Origin: Lanius collurio
Taxonomy: Eukaryota; Chordata; Aves; Passeriformes; Laniidae
DNA: 64,000 bases
Direction of reading: 5' to 3'
Assembly: GCA_020086605.1 (NCBI GenBank)
Contig: JACBWW010000017.1
Coordinates: forward strand, 10,542,424 to 10,606,423
Positions 27,191 through 39,900 of the stretch are shown piece by piece (position 1 is the first letter of the stretch; every line of letters starts with the position of its first letter). The notes under the pieces are model-generated. The model was not told the DNA's origin. It saw nothing but the letters and a program-made list of their open reading frames with translations, and did no database searches. Made by a program: the position numbers and the translations under genes.

Positions 27191-29924
27191 CATTCTTTTA
27201 ATGATGGCTAAGAACCAATACACCCCTAACAGCAGTAACAATAACTGGACTCTTACTGGTTCCCTGGAAGCTAATACTAGAAATTCAACTTACTGCAGGG
27301 TATTTCATTAAATAGTGAGTGACATACAAAATGTTCTACACTGGTCGATAATAAACAAAGCTGACAGAAACCAGCAGAAAAACTGAGCCAGACCCATCGA
27401 AAGGTTTGTAGAGATGCTGTGGTGAGACTCAGGGAGTCCTGCAGAGATTTGGCTACATCCTTTCCATCCCCCATTAACTTAACTCAAAAAGCAATTGCAT
27501 GCTGTTTTAAGTAAAAGAAGAAACACTATTACACCAAGGCCACAGCAGGATATAATCAGGGGGAACAGCAACATGGCAGAGAAAGAACATTTTATTTATG
27601 GAAATGAGCAGAAAAAGTAACACACGAGCTAGAAACCAAATAGGTACCAGTAAAAATGAAAAACAAGCAAAGAACATGAACTTGGATCACAACCAGTTTT
27701 TAGGAATTCACATCACAGTCTATCTGCTTTAAGATCCCATGTACCAAAAATGGATATGACATCCAGTGTTCTTTCAAAAAATTGTCATCCTCAGAAAGAG
27801 AAGAGGAAAACAAAAATGACTGTAAAATGAAATTTAGCACATCCGCACAGGCTAGATACAGCAAATGATGTAGGTGTACACAATGGGGCTTGAGTAGCCT
27901 TAACACTAAATGCTATTCTAAATTCTTTTTCCCTAGTCATCACCTAACTCAAGAACAGCCTGAATTTCTTAGGGTTTTGTTTTTTCTTTTTTTTACAAAG
28001 TTGCCTCTGTGCCTACAGACATTTGTTTCTACAGATCCAAAATTTTACTTCCTTCAAAACTCTATTGATAGTATCTCAATCTGTAGAAGTAGATATCTAG
28101 CCATCTAAGCTTCCTTTAAATCATGGAATGATGCTGTCAGCAGATAAAGACACTTTTACTTTCAAAAATGGTGGCAAATACTCTTCTGACAAATAAAAAT
28201 GTGGTAATACTCAAGGTTATTAATTAGATGACCCAGGGTTAATTTCTTTCTGGGGATGTCCAGACTGACAAACACTGGATGTCCATAATGCAGTCTCCCC
28301 AGTGCTCTTGGGGCTGTTGTGCTGAGAAAAGTTTAGTTTAGTTTCACTGTGCCAACAAAAACCAGCCACTCTAGGTGCACTTATAATACCAAGAAGGTGG
28401 AAGTAGAAATTTGGCTTATTCCAGATTGGCATGCAAAGTCAAAGAAATTAGGCATGCCAGAAAATGTTATTGATGGTCCTTACAAGAGATGATCAAGTAA
28501 CAAAAATATTTGTCAATGACCTAAACTGTAAAATTTCCAAGGACTCCAATTCTGCAGTATCAATACCCTGTCCATTTCCCATTTTGCTTCAGGCATTCAG
28601 ACAAACATTGCTGGATATGGCATTACTCACACAAATAACAGCATCCCTGCACAACCAAAGGGCTTCGTGCGTGAAGAAAAGTATTTGTTATTTCTTTTTC
28701 CCTACGTGCTGTTCATCAGCTCGAGTTCATGTCAGCAGGATGGCTCATGTGCTTCTGTTTAGCACGTGCTTCGTGCCCAGCTGAGGGGAGCAGAGCCCAG
28801 TTTGCCAGCAGGGATGCGAGAGGGGAGCAGCTCGTGCCCCACGGCCCAGCACACTTGTGCCACCACAGCAGCAACTGCTGAGCACTGCTTTGTGCCATGG
28901 GGAGGGCTCACCCAGGACCCTGCAAATACAGCCACCCTTCCTAAGGTCACAGAAGTGTCAGGGAAGTATTTTTGCCTAAGAACTTGCTGACTTGTAAAAA
29001 ATGAAAGTTCCAGCGGAAGTAGGTTGGTTTTGACATCACGTTTTATTTTGTTTTGTTTTCCAAATTAATGCTGGGAAAAAAAAATCTTAAAATTTTAAAA
29101 CCTTCTAAAAGGCAAAATCCATTCCTCTATACAGTTTCTGTGCAATGGACTAATGAGCAGTTATTTTTCCCTGGATCAAAAGAGATTTTTAGGAGATATT
29201 TGAAGTGAGAGACCAAACTTTGGAGGGAATAGCTGGAGAGAACATGTGAATCAGAACAGGCTCTAGAAAACATTAGAATCAAGTAGGCAAAAATCAACAA
29301 GTGCCTTTTCAACTTTTTCACCTTTTTTCAGCTTTTTACCTCACAAGGTGGGGACCCCAAAAAGTTGGCTGAAAGGGGCAGAGGAAGTAGCGGATGTGAT
29401 AAAGTGCTTCCTTTTTCAGTTCTCACACTCCACGAGTGCATTTGCAGAGATTTTCAGTATGACATGTTAACCCCTGAAAATAAACCAGACTACATATCCC
29501 AGAAAGCAGCCCAGCACTTGAAGAAGTTTAAGTATCCAAGTACCTTATTTTTCCTTACAAAAATGTGCACAATTTAAAGAAAGAGTCGGGTTTATAGTAA
29601 AATTAGGTTGGACAATTGCTGAAGGATACAGGATGAAATCTTCAGTGGGTCAGGGGAGATGGACTCCAGGAATGCACAGGTCATTCCAGGCATGACTCCT
29701 GGGAGATGCTCCCCATGCCCCACACATCACTGCTTCAGAGTGGCTCTGCAGAGGGAGCAGACATTCCCACAGCAAAATAGGCTTTCCCCATTTAACTATT
29801 TCTGCCTATAATATCATCTGACATAAGCAGTTTAAAATAATTTTCTTCTTTCTACTTTAATATTTTCTGTGTGTTTTCCTTCAGATCATCATCTTTCAAG
29901 TCAGCATAAAGGAGCAGCTTCCAT

Positions 29925-30200
29925 ACATTTCCCATTGACTAAATGACTGATGCTGCTATTAGTCAATTTGATTTTAAATTAATCTCACATTAAAATCTAA
30001 ATAAGGGAAGATTTCAGTTTTCACTTGAAAGATGGAAGGAAGAGCAATGTGGGACTGTAACAGCTGCAGCTTTAGAGCTTTATTTGGAAGGCTACAAGGA
30101 CACACTTTATTTCCTTAAGGATCTCAAAGGCCTGGGCTAATTAGTAAGTATTAGAAAACAAATTAGAAATGCATTTTATTTCTCCATATGGTGAAAGAAG
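29925..30200. promoter_or_regulatory. Possible conserved non-coding element
   Basis: The block includes TTGACTAAATGACTGATGC and, 12 bp on, ATTAGTCAATTTG, near-inverted TGACTAA sites (AP-1/MAF-like), followed by TTTAAATTAATCTCAC and a CTGCAGC segment. It resembles developmental enhancer sequence. No alignment was available. Confidence 0.22.
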
Positions 30201-31595
30201 GAGCTACAGTAAATGGGTGGGATATTGTAAGTGCTGAGATGCTGATTTGCAATGCATAATTTATTTGGCTGATTTTGCCTTTTCTTTTATGTCTATGCTT
30301 TGTCTATGAAGAGGTAACAACTTCCTTCAATGTAACCATTGGTCTAAACTATTTTAATAATAATTAAATTATTTCTGCTATATAGCTCATCTGTGAACAG
30401 TTCATTGCATATATTTTATCATTACAATTCGAAATTGTAGTGGCAAAAGTAATTGATATGCATGTTGCCTTAATTTTTTTATTTTTATTTGATAGCATGG
30501 ATATAACATTTTATGTGAGTGGGCTTGATTTTACTTTTTAGTTTATGTCGCATAAATTCTTAAAATTTAACTTAAAACTGCTTGAACTAGAATTGTTATG
30601 TAAGAGAAAACAGACACTATCAGAATTAAGTAGAATTCACAGAAGTTTAGACCTTATTTCACTGTTTTGTGAGTATTTCTCTGAAGATGAACTTCATGTA
30701 TGTAGAAGGTAAACCTGGTCAGTGAGTAAACACAGTAATAGAAATCTGATTTTTAAAAGTTCGTGAATACTGAGCGACAAAATAGAAGTGATCTCAATAG
30801 CTGCTGTCAGAGACACCTTATGGCAACCTTCTCATAACCTCATAACAAATTCACTTTCTGTGTTTGTAAAAGTCAAGGATTTCCAGCATTTGAAGGCTGG
30901 AATGAAGAACTTGCTGTTCATTATGCCTTGAGTACATTAGAAATGGGAACACTGATCACTTTGTTGATTATCTCCTGACACTGTTCAGCACCAGGTGACA
31001 CCAGCACTAACACCTGCAGAATGCCACCACAGAAATGGCTACTATCCTGTGGTGTTGGAGCATCTCAAATTCACAGCTCTTACTTCTCTTTCCTGAGTAG
31101 GATGTAGTGGTCATCAAAATAAAGCCACGATTTTCATCCCAAATCCTCACCTGTAACTCTGGAACTAGTTTAAATATGGAAAGATGGTGTTTTCGCAGCG
31201 CCCGAAGTTCTGGTCTTTGATTTCTGAGTAGACTCCTCTTCAAGGGGCTTTTATAGGAACTGTTTCCAGTAATCTGCCAACCACATTTGCTGTGAACGTC
31301 ATGTGATGTGGAAGTCAGTATTGCCAGTGTGCTAGGTGTGCTTTCAGCCCACCTACAAAACAGGGCTCCTTAGGGAAGAATGCTCAGAAACACCAGGTTT
31401 GTTCATCCCAAACAATTTCTCACATTTGTCTGCTCCAGGAAATTTTAAAAGATAAAATTATGCACAGATAGAAGTAATTATGTCTGTATGTGTGCTGACC
31501 ATGTAATTGCGAGAACAATGATTCTAAATATTTCTTTAATTCCCCCTCCACCTGCCTCACTCTAAACTGCCATCTTTAGATCCCAGTATATGGAA

Positions 31596-31645
31596 GGCAC
31601 ATGGAGCCTAGTCCCATTAGTAAGACATCTAAATACTTTGGAAGC
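31596..31645. repeat. Possible ancient repeat (GGAGCCTAGTCCCATTAG type)
   Basis: ATGGAGCCTAGTCCCATTAG followed by CATCTAAATACTTTGGAA resembles the old sauropsid repeat with GGAGCCTAAATCCCATT...GCACCTAAATACCTTTGG segments. Short and diverged. Confidence 0.33.
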
Positions 31646-34330
31646 AACCACATACCCTTCACACTACTAAACATTCCAAGAAAAGGCATTTTATATACCC
31701 ACTACAAGGAAGAAATATAAAACAATCTATGTAAGCATTAAATTTTGGAGGAATTGATTTTATCCCTGGATTAAATTGTTTTGTTAATTATTTGTAGATT
31801 CCATCCAGACATAACTTACTTTACTCCAGTGAGAGGAAAAGAATAGGAGAAATGTTATCTTCCTTAAAATATTTTTTTGTCTAGAAAATGCTTCTAATTT
31901 GTATGATGCATTTCTCCATCAATGTTACAGAACTACATGCTTACAAAATGTAAGTATGGCTGGATCACACATAGTTTTTCAAATTATGAAAGACTTGTTT
32001 TTCTCTGTTGATTTCCATTCTTGACAGGAATGAGCTCACCTTTCAACCTCCTCTTTTAACTGCTCTTTGTTAATCTATAGGTAGTTTATAAACTCTTTTC
32101 TCCCTTCAAAAATGTTTTCTCCTGTATGTTGCACATTCAGAACTTTATTTCAAAGTGCCACTTGAATCCTTTTTATCTTTCTGATAACTTAGGGATTGGT
32201 CATTACTTGGTTATTCTGGTCACATTTCACTGTTCTTCACTGAAATCTCAATAGAGAAGAAATGCTTTAGGCAAAATGAACTCTGAACTTTTGTGTCATC
32301 GAAATCTTAATGTAAGTATATTGAATACAGCCTGCACAGCTTTGCCTAAAATCATAAGAAACACATCACGTTATAAAAATTGCACCAGCACAAAAGCTGA
32401 GAATTTTGTGAAAAATAAATCTTATTTCTTGGTGTTATTTATTACAACTCTGGGTATTTAATAAATCTAAAAATAAAAGTAAAGCTTTGAAGATATTTAT
32501 ATAAAATAGAAGAGTGGCAATGCAAGGAAGCTAACTCAAAGAACCTCCTGCTCCCTCCTATACAAACCATAGTGCTTTTTACTCTCCATAAGCTATTAAA
32601 TTATTTTGCTTTCTAAAATTACAAAACTAGGACGTTTTCTTCATTTGAATACTTACAGGTCATGATGAAACCATAAAAGCTAAGATGCATATTCTTCTTT
32701 AAATACCATTACAGCTCCAAGGAAGTAGTGCTTTTCATAAAATTGTATTTAAATTAAAACCAGATATTAGCATGAGTTAAAGTGTCATTTTCTCTTTTAT
32801 TCTTTTAATACTTTATCTCTCAGGAATCATAAGAAAACTACTTGTTTTCTAAAATAGCTATTTTTGACATAGGTGTTTTGGTACATACTTTTCATATATG
32901 TCCCCACATCATCATTACATTAAATCACCACTTCTGAAGAGGATTTTGTCTTCTTCGCTTCATGCTCTGCATTAGTTATCAAACCTGCTGCTTCTTTCTT
33001 GATACAGACCAATTTTTCACAGCTTAATACTCAAATTATTATCTTAAAATTCCTAAAATGCAGTTCCACTATGGCTTAGCCACTTCTGCCGCTTTTAAAA
33101 TCGCTACTTAATAATGTTAATCATGTTAGAATGCTGGGGTTTTTTAACTAGTATAAGAGCTTAAGTTTTTAATCTGAGTCTTTTTTTCCCCCTCACAAAT
33201 TTCCAGAAAATTGCTAGGATTAAAATACCATAAAGATTTCCTTTCAACCCATGTGAGTCTGTAAGCCAGGTTACTTAGAAGTGAATCTTTTATCCCATTC
33301 AAAGGACACACATGCAGGCTGATGTAAAGCATGATCTGTAGCACATGTGTGTTCACTCCAGCAGGACATTTGCACACCTTGCATGCTGTGGTTAACAAAA
33401 AAGTAAGAACTGAGGAAATCTTGTTACAAGGAGCTATTTCTTCCCTTCACCTTCATCCTGTATCTATCACCCATCTTTTATAAACCTTTTGAGTGTCACT
33501 CAGAAAGATTTTAAGCTGTGCAGACACTGAAGGGTAGTGAAAGCTGGGTTTCCATTCAGAAGAATAAAGGTGACCCTACAGAGGAAGCCAGGCCAACCTA
33601 TTTCATTGCAATTGATTACTTAGGGGAAAGGAGATGGACAAATGAACTCTTCACCCTCAGTGCCCCCCAAGACAGGCAGTGTATCCACCTGTGGTCACAC
33701 TGGGACTGCAAGAGATAAATGTGACTTCTTCTCTGGCAATATGTCAGCCAGTTTAAGCAGCAGCTTGGAAGCTTGAGGGATGACATAATTTCGAACCTGG
33801 ATTTTGGAAGTGAGTACAAATGCATTGGACCAGATAAATGGTTCTGATTCCTCATAAGAGCTAAAGATAGCACTTTTGCAAAACTATATAACCGTTAGTT
33901 TTCTGAAACAATGCATGTTTCAGTCCTTGCAATTCTGTTGCTATTATTTTGCTCCACAATCTCCTTTCTAAGGGTCTTTAAGGAGGAAGATGGGGATAAA
34001 TAAACCAGTTTGGAACATTAATGTGTCCTTCAACCATTTTTTTCAGGTCCATTTGTGTTAGAAGAATAGTACAGAGACTGTTCTAGTCTCACTGATTGTT
34101 GGTTTCTCCTTAGCAGTGGACAAAATCTCAGATGTCTGTTGTAATCTCTTAGCTCAGTCAGTAGTGGTTGACATCCATGGTCCTTGGTTGTGATAAACAG
34201 CACAGCTTTTATTCTATCACTCACTTGAGTGATTTTGTTCTTTTCTCTCCAAATGCCAACTCCAGTTCCCACTGAACTCAACTGCAAAACTGCTTTAGGT
34301 TTCAACTAAAACAGGTTTGGGCCCCAGGAG

Positions 34331-34970
34331 ATGAAAGAAAGTGATTTTGATCAATTGCTCATCTGCCCAAAGAACACTTTCACACAGGTTCTGCCAGGCT
34401 ATATTTTAGTGCACCTCCTCTATGTGATGCTGAGAGAGATAATAACACAGTTTGGGCTGTTGTGCTTTCAAGATGCAGGTGACACGCTGCTCTATGCCTC
34501 ATTTTCATCAAACCCAGATGGTGTGGCATCTTTGCTTTGCCTGCGCCTGGCAGAGATTAATACTTAGATAAGGGCAAGCCGACAGAAGCTTCATTTGGAC
34601 AAGATACAGGAGGGGCTATTGTGTGAGGGAAAATAGGCGTGATCTTTTCCACTTCCCATGTGGGAGGATTTTGACCTGGAGTGTGTTTGGATTCCCTATT
34701 GCTATTTGAAATTGCAGGTGGGTTTGAGGGCCCAAGACAGCTTTTCATATCTGCTTCAGTTAGACATCTATCATATTTCTTCTTGGCTTTGGACAGTGCC
34801 ACCTCTAATCCATGCCTTTTTAAATTCTAGACTTAATTATTGTGATGTGCTCTATATGGGGCTACAGATGAGGACCAACTGGAAACAATAGTGCGTGCTG
34901 AAACCAGCTGCCTGCCTGGCTGGCAATGAGAGCCACTGAGCACATACTAGATAGCTTCTCTGGCAAAATT
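34331..34970 (+). pseudogene. Fossil L2-clade LINE reverse transcriptase fragment
   Basis: One reading frame, interrupted by stops at 34565 and 34640, keeps the order of an L2/CR1-superfamily reverse transcriptase. First comes a segment ending LREIITQFG, then the catalytic block as DAGDTLLYASF where a live element has YADDTQLY-like sequence, then LRLAEINT and QKLHLDKIQ (motif D/E region). After a gap comes LIHAFLNSRLNYCDVLYMGL, matching the L2 thumb signature (HAF..SRLDYCN.L..GL). A shifted frame after 34893 (LKPAACLAGN) resembles the next L2 stretch. Stops, at least one frameshift and the altered catalytic motif show it is dead. No intact ends or target-site duplications are visible, as expected for a very old copy. 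Confidence 0.75.
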
Positions 34971-36858
34971 TCTGTTTTCCTCCCCACCAAAGGAATGGTT
35001 CCCTCCCTATTGAAACTGGCTCCTACACTGAATTAGTGTTAAATGACCTGGGTCCTGTCTTCTTGAAAAAACATCTCCTGCCAAGTGAAGTCTTAAAGCA
35101 ATTTCTGACAGTATAATGTTAGAGCTCTAGATTTAAACAAATAGGAGGCAGTAGCAATGCTTTTAAAACAAACAGCTCTCAGCTTCAAAATTGGCTTCCC
35201 CGACTACTCCAACAGAGCCCAAATGTGTTAAGCTTGGCACAGTAAATGACCCTTCACTTTTCCCTAGCTTTGGATTATCACCACACTTATCACAAAGGAC
35301 TCGTTAGAGAATCCTGTAGTAATTGCATCTGTATTCATGATCTTTTTAACAACATCATTAATACTACACTGGAGTTATGGACTCCTCATGAAATTATACT
35401 AAACCGACACCAAGAGCTTGAACTTTGGATTCTTATTTTAAAGATTCCATCCGTGACCCATTGCCCCTCAAAATGTGTGGTTCAGATAAGCACACTCAGG
35501 ATTCAATATTTTTCTGACCTGCCTCTTGGGTCAGCAAAGTGGTTTGAAAAGCTCAAGAGAGTAGCCTTATTTATTACATTTCAACACTTATTTTTTCTAA
35601 TTCTCACTAAAACCAGGACCTACAGAGAGAAATTCTTAGGACATTAAAAAACTCCTCTCAAATTCCAGAAGCCTTTATGTTTAGTCTTAAGATAGGAAAA
35701 GCCTATCACTTCTTAGTGCAGCCAAATCATCCATTACAGGAGACAGTTTAAGCAGAATATCCCCGTCAGAAATTTTACTACTATGTATTTAATACAGAAT
35801 CCTGAAACATTTTCTATTAGACAAATATTTTTATCTGTATCCACTGCAGATAATGCTATTCTTTATCAGCAGTGAAACTGCCAAAATGGTGTAAAATACT
35901 CAGGACTAAGCTGTGACTTTATGAGAGTAACAGTGGCAGAATTTGTTTTGTATGATAATAGACTAAGAATCTAATTCCTTCCTCCATTACTCCAACTGAC
36001 CAGTTCAGATGTTGTTATCTGAATACAATGTCTCTGTCTCAAATACTCTGAGTAAATGGGATTTAGATGTAATTTATAACTCTTGGAAGGGAAAATATTT
36101 CATTACTTCCTATATAAACTACATATGCCAGTAATAATTTAAATTCTTAAAGATATGCAGGTGCTTGGATGTAAAAAGTAGACATTTTGATTCCTTAGTC
36201 TCTGCTTTGCTTAATTGGATTTTACTGAGCATTTTAAATCTGCTGAGACTTTTGATCAACTGCATATTCACCATCACTTCCAAGAGCTTTCATAACACTA
36301 CAGACCTGAACATCTATCTGACAGACATATTTTTGAATCTACTAACAGTTCCTTACTAAGATATTTTCATCAAAAATGTAAAACCTTATAAAAAATTCAA
36401 ATGTTTTGGTTCAGTTGAGGCCCTCAGTTAGAATAATGTCATCTCATGTCTACATGGCATGGTGTTGTTTTTATTTGGGGGCTTTTAATGCTACAGTGAT
36501 AGTGATTTCAAAGGTTCTAGCTCCTTTTTAAGAGATAACCACACTATTCTTGATTTTGATCTGTCACCACCTTGACACAATATGATATTCCAGGTTTCTT
36601 GTTTTGAGTAAATGTATTTTTTTTTATCATTGCAGCTTGATAAAACAGAAGCCCATTTTGAACAATAAAGCATAAGTAATGTATTTCTATTTTTATATGT
36701 TTTCCTGGACATGATTGCAATTTATGAGAAAAACCACTATAATTATGAATGCAAATGATTTCACAGTTACTGCAACAGATTTTGTTTATATATGTTAAAC
36801 TATGCTGAGAAAGAGCCGGCTTTGATCTGGGAAACTCATTAATGTCTTTGCAAAACAG

Positions 36859-36956
36859 CAATCAGAACATGGTATACAGCAGTGATAGTGACTGTGGTTC
36901 ACCAGGATATGAGTCAAACAACACCAGCTTTGAAATTCAGATACCCTCTTGTGTCG
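36859..36956 (+). other. Unassigned exon-like open segment
   Basis: A 98-nt stretch is preceded by AAAACAG and followed by G|GTAAAC, so it has acceptor- and donor-like edges, though the pyrimidine tract is weak. In one frame it reads SDSDCGSPGYESNNTSFEIQ, a Ser/Asp/Gly/Asn-rich composition that looks more protein-like than the neighbouring random frames. The frame is open from ATG 36842 to a stop at 37031. I do not recognise the peptide. It could be an exon of an unannotated transcript, a pseudogene scrap, or chance. Confidence 0.2.
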
Positions 36957-39900
36957 GTAAACAGAGGTGGATCATAGGGAAAGGAGTAAGACTTTTTAAA
37001 ATAAATTGGTTTAGGACTGTGTTTCTAGCCTGATAGAAATAATACTGTAATTTATTAAATCAATAGAGTCATGTTTCTTACCAAGGCAAGGCAGAAGTTC
37101 CAGGGAGGACTGACATTGCCTGTCTGTATCCTGGGAAAGCAAAGAGGATGAGGGTGCAAGCTTGAGCATTCAGCCCTTAATGTCTACTCTGCATTCTCTT
37201 TCATAGTGGTTTGGAGTCTACCCCTTACTTCTCTTCAGCATGAAGCTTGGGTTCATCCTGAGGTTAGCTTCCACCAAGGAGCAGCATGGATGAGGCCATA
37301 CTGTGTTTAGCTGTCTCCATCTGTCACCATCCTCCAACATTAACCCAGAGGACCTCGTACTCTCACATGCAACCCAAAATATTCACACAACACTCCAGGG
37401 CATGTGTATACTCTCCACATCACACTTATTAAAATCCCACTCTTGAGGCTGTAAGGCGGTTCCTCATTAGCAGCCTGGCCTGTGGACCCAGGCCTGACGA
37501 CAAGTGCTGTTAACACCATGTCAACAGATGTCTGAGGAACACTGTGGAGCCAGCCTGGGCCTCACAGAGACAGCAACCCTCCTTTCAGCGAGCAAAAGGA
37601 AAGCCCAGGAGGGGAGAGATAGCCAGATGCCCCAAAAGAATCATCAGGGTATTGCACCATCCACAGGCCATACTGGTAGCACCACACAAGTTCAAAAAAC
37701 AGTAGTTACCTCAAGAGTATCCCCACAGCAATATAACTAAAAGACATTCCTTGCCTTCCCCTTGCCCAGTTTCCTGATACCTATTCACATTTCAGTGTTT
37801 AACTCATTCACAGTTGGCCCAGGCGAGCTTAGAAGGATGTAGGTAGGCCTTATAAAAAGCATAGGGAATATCTGTGGGTCATCCAGCAAATGGGCACAAG
37901 ATGGGCACTGTGCTGGATGAGGAAGCTGGAGGTTTGTCATGAGAAGGGCAATCCATCTCTGACCTCAGTGTTTTCTCAGAACTCACCATCACACACATGG
38001 TCTTCTACAGTGCGGTGGAAACACATGCAAGCCCCTCTTACAGAAAATGTGAGGTTTGCTCCTGGATGTGGTGGAGAGCAGATCAGCACAGCAATATGGG
38101 GAGGTGCCCCTTTGTGCCTCTCAAAGATACCCTCCTCCCTCCAGCAGGGCATTTGAAGTAACAGACACTGGACCCACTCCCCCTTGCCAAAGAGCTAGAT
38201 CTTACACTGTGGAATACTGAAACCCTTCCTAGATTTGTGAGCCATAGCAGCTGAAAGCCCTGTGCACCCTGGTTTGGCTACACAGAAATCTGATCTATCA
38301 CCTAGCAGATAAACAATAGGAACTTGGGAAGGGGAGGTATGATTAATCCTTTGCACGTCCTCGTGCTCAAAACCCTCCTAGAAGCCCAGCCTGGAGGATC
38401 TGCAGGTCCTGATCCTGAGGTATCAGCAGTGGGACTGCTCTCCACAGTGATTAGCTGGGCAATAAGTGATAGTGGTAGAGTTACTCTTCACTCTGCTTCC
38501 TCTCCATACCCAAAACATGTTCAGCAAAAACAAGTAGCCCTTCATTTTGGTTAACTCTCACATTGATAGTTTTCTGTTTGCTGGACAGCACCAGTTTTTG
38601 CAAAGATGTAGTAATTGCGCTGCTACTACAGCTGTGTCTGTACTTGGTGACCAAATGGGTTAGAGTTTGTGCTCCGGCCTAACAACCAGATGGCAACTAA
38701 CTCAGTCTCATTAATGCAGGACAGATTCATCCAGACTTTCTATGGGCAATGGTTCTTTATCCATGTTGACTCCCCTAGGTGCTGCCTGCACACACTAGCT
38801 TGCAGTGAATAAAACCACCCTGAAATCATAATGACAATTATCAGTGGTGCTCAGGTTCACACCACACCTCATCAGTATATCATTTTAACTAAGGTCTGCT
38901 TAATTCACTGAATTTGAAGCTATTTCAAGTTGATATACGTAGGGATTGGAGTGACTGCAAGTTACAGAGCATACTCTATCCTTGATTTATTCTTTAGCCA
39001 AAGAAACTTTCTTTGGACTGGAAAATAGGTTAACAATTGAACAAAATTAATCTAATCTGTTTTAATATATATGAAGTTGAGTTTGATGGAGACCATTTTC
39101 CATGGGACATAGGCAAGCAGCAGAGTGTCAGAAACATTGGCGTAGTTCAATAAGTGTTTCTTAGGTAAATCTTCTGATTAGTTGCCAAGGAATTGTTTCT
39201 TTTCAATGTTTGCAATACCTTACTCCTCAATGAGAGCTGACTGTGGCTGGCAGCATTCTCATTCTGAGGCAGTGGGTCAATAGGTTAATGTCTTGGCTAA
39301 AGACCCTGAGTGTGCTTCTCTTGGCAGCGCGGAAGCGCGGGCCAGAACACAGCCACAGACCATAATAGTAAGCTTCATTGCCCAACACTCCCCTTCACCA
39401 AGGGAGGCATTAAACTCAAATATCACTACCCTCTCTAAATACCTGTTGCTGTCTTTCTGCTGGGTTTTAGCATTTACATGCAGTCTTGTCACTGTGTCTA
39501 GGGATACTAAACTTTTAAGCTACTTATTTTTTTTTTTAAGAAGTCAATGCAGAAGACCTTCTCATTTAATCTGCAAAAGTGTGGGAAAATGACCAACAGC
39601 ATGTCTGTGGTCTTCTTTAGCCATAAAAAAAAAAGTTACATTTAAAAGCAGAAATTGTTACCACTGTCTCATCATGAACTTAATGTTTTTTTCTTCAGGT
39701 ACAATATTTACATAATTAAGAACCATTTGTATACTTTGATTCTAAATCTTAATTCACCTTAAACTCTTCAAAATAGAGTGTCTATACTTTACTACAATGG
39801 AAACTTGGAGAGATTCTAAATATATGGATGAATGCAAAATGTATTACATATTTACTGATTAAAACAGGATCAATTATGTATGCCACAAAACATTCTTGTA

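Larger units (their letters stand above)
27191..34330. other. Intergenic, no gene found
   Basis: AT-rich sequence apart from a GC-richer patch at about 28.69-28.93 kb with several CpGs and AGCAGAGCC/CCAGCACA-type content; short frames there on both strands are unrecognised. The possible element at 29.9 kb and the old repeat at 31.6 kb lie here. Nothing else is supportable. Confidence 0.65.

Noticed and set aside
35246..35647. 133-codon frame downstream of the L2 fossil
   Set aside because: No start context, no similarity to the LINE protein or other families; consistent with chance in 64 kb.
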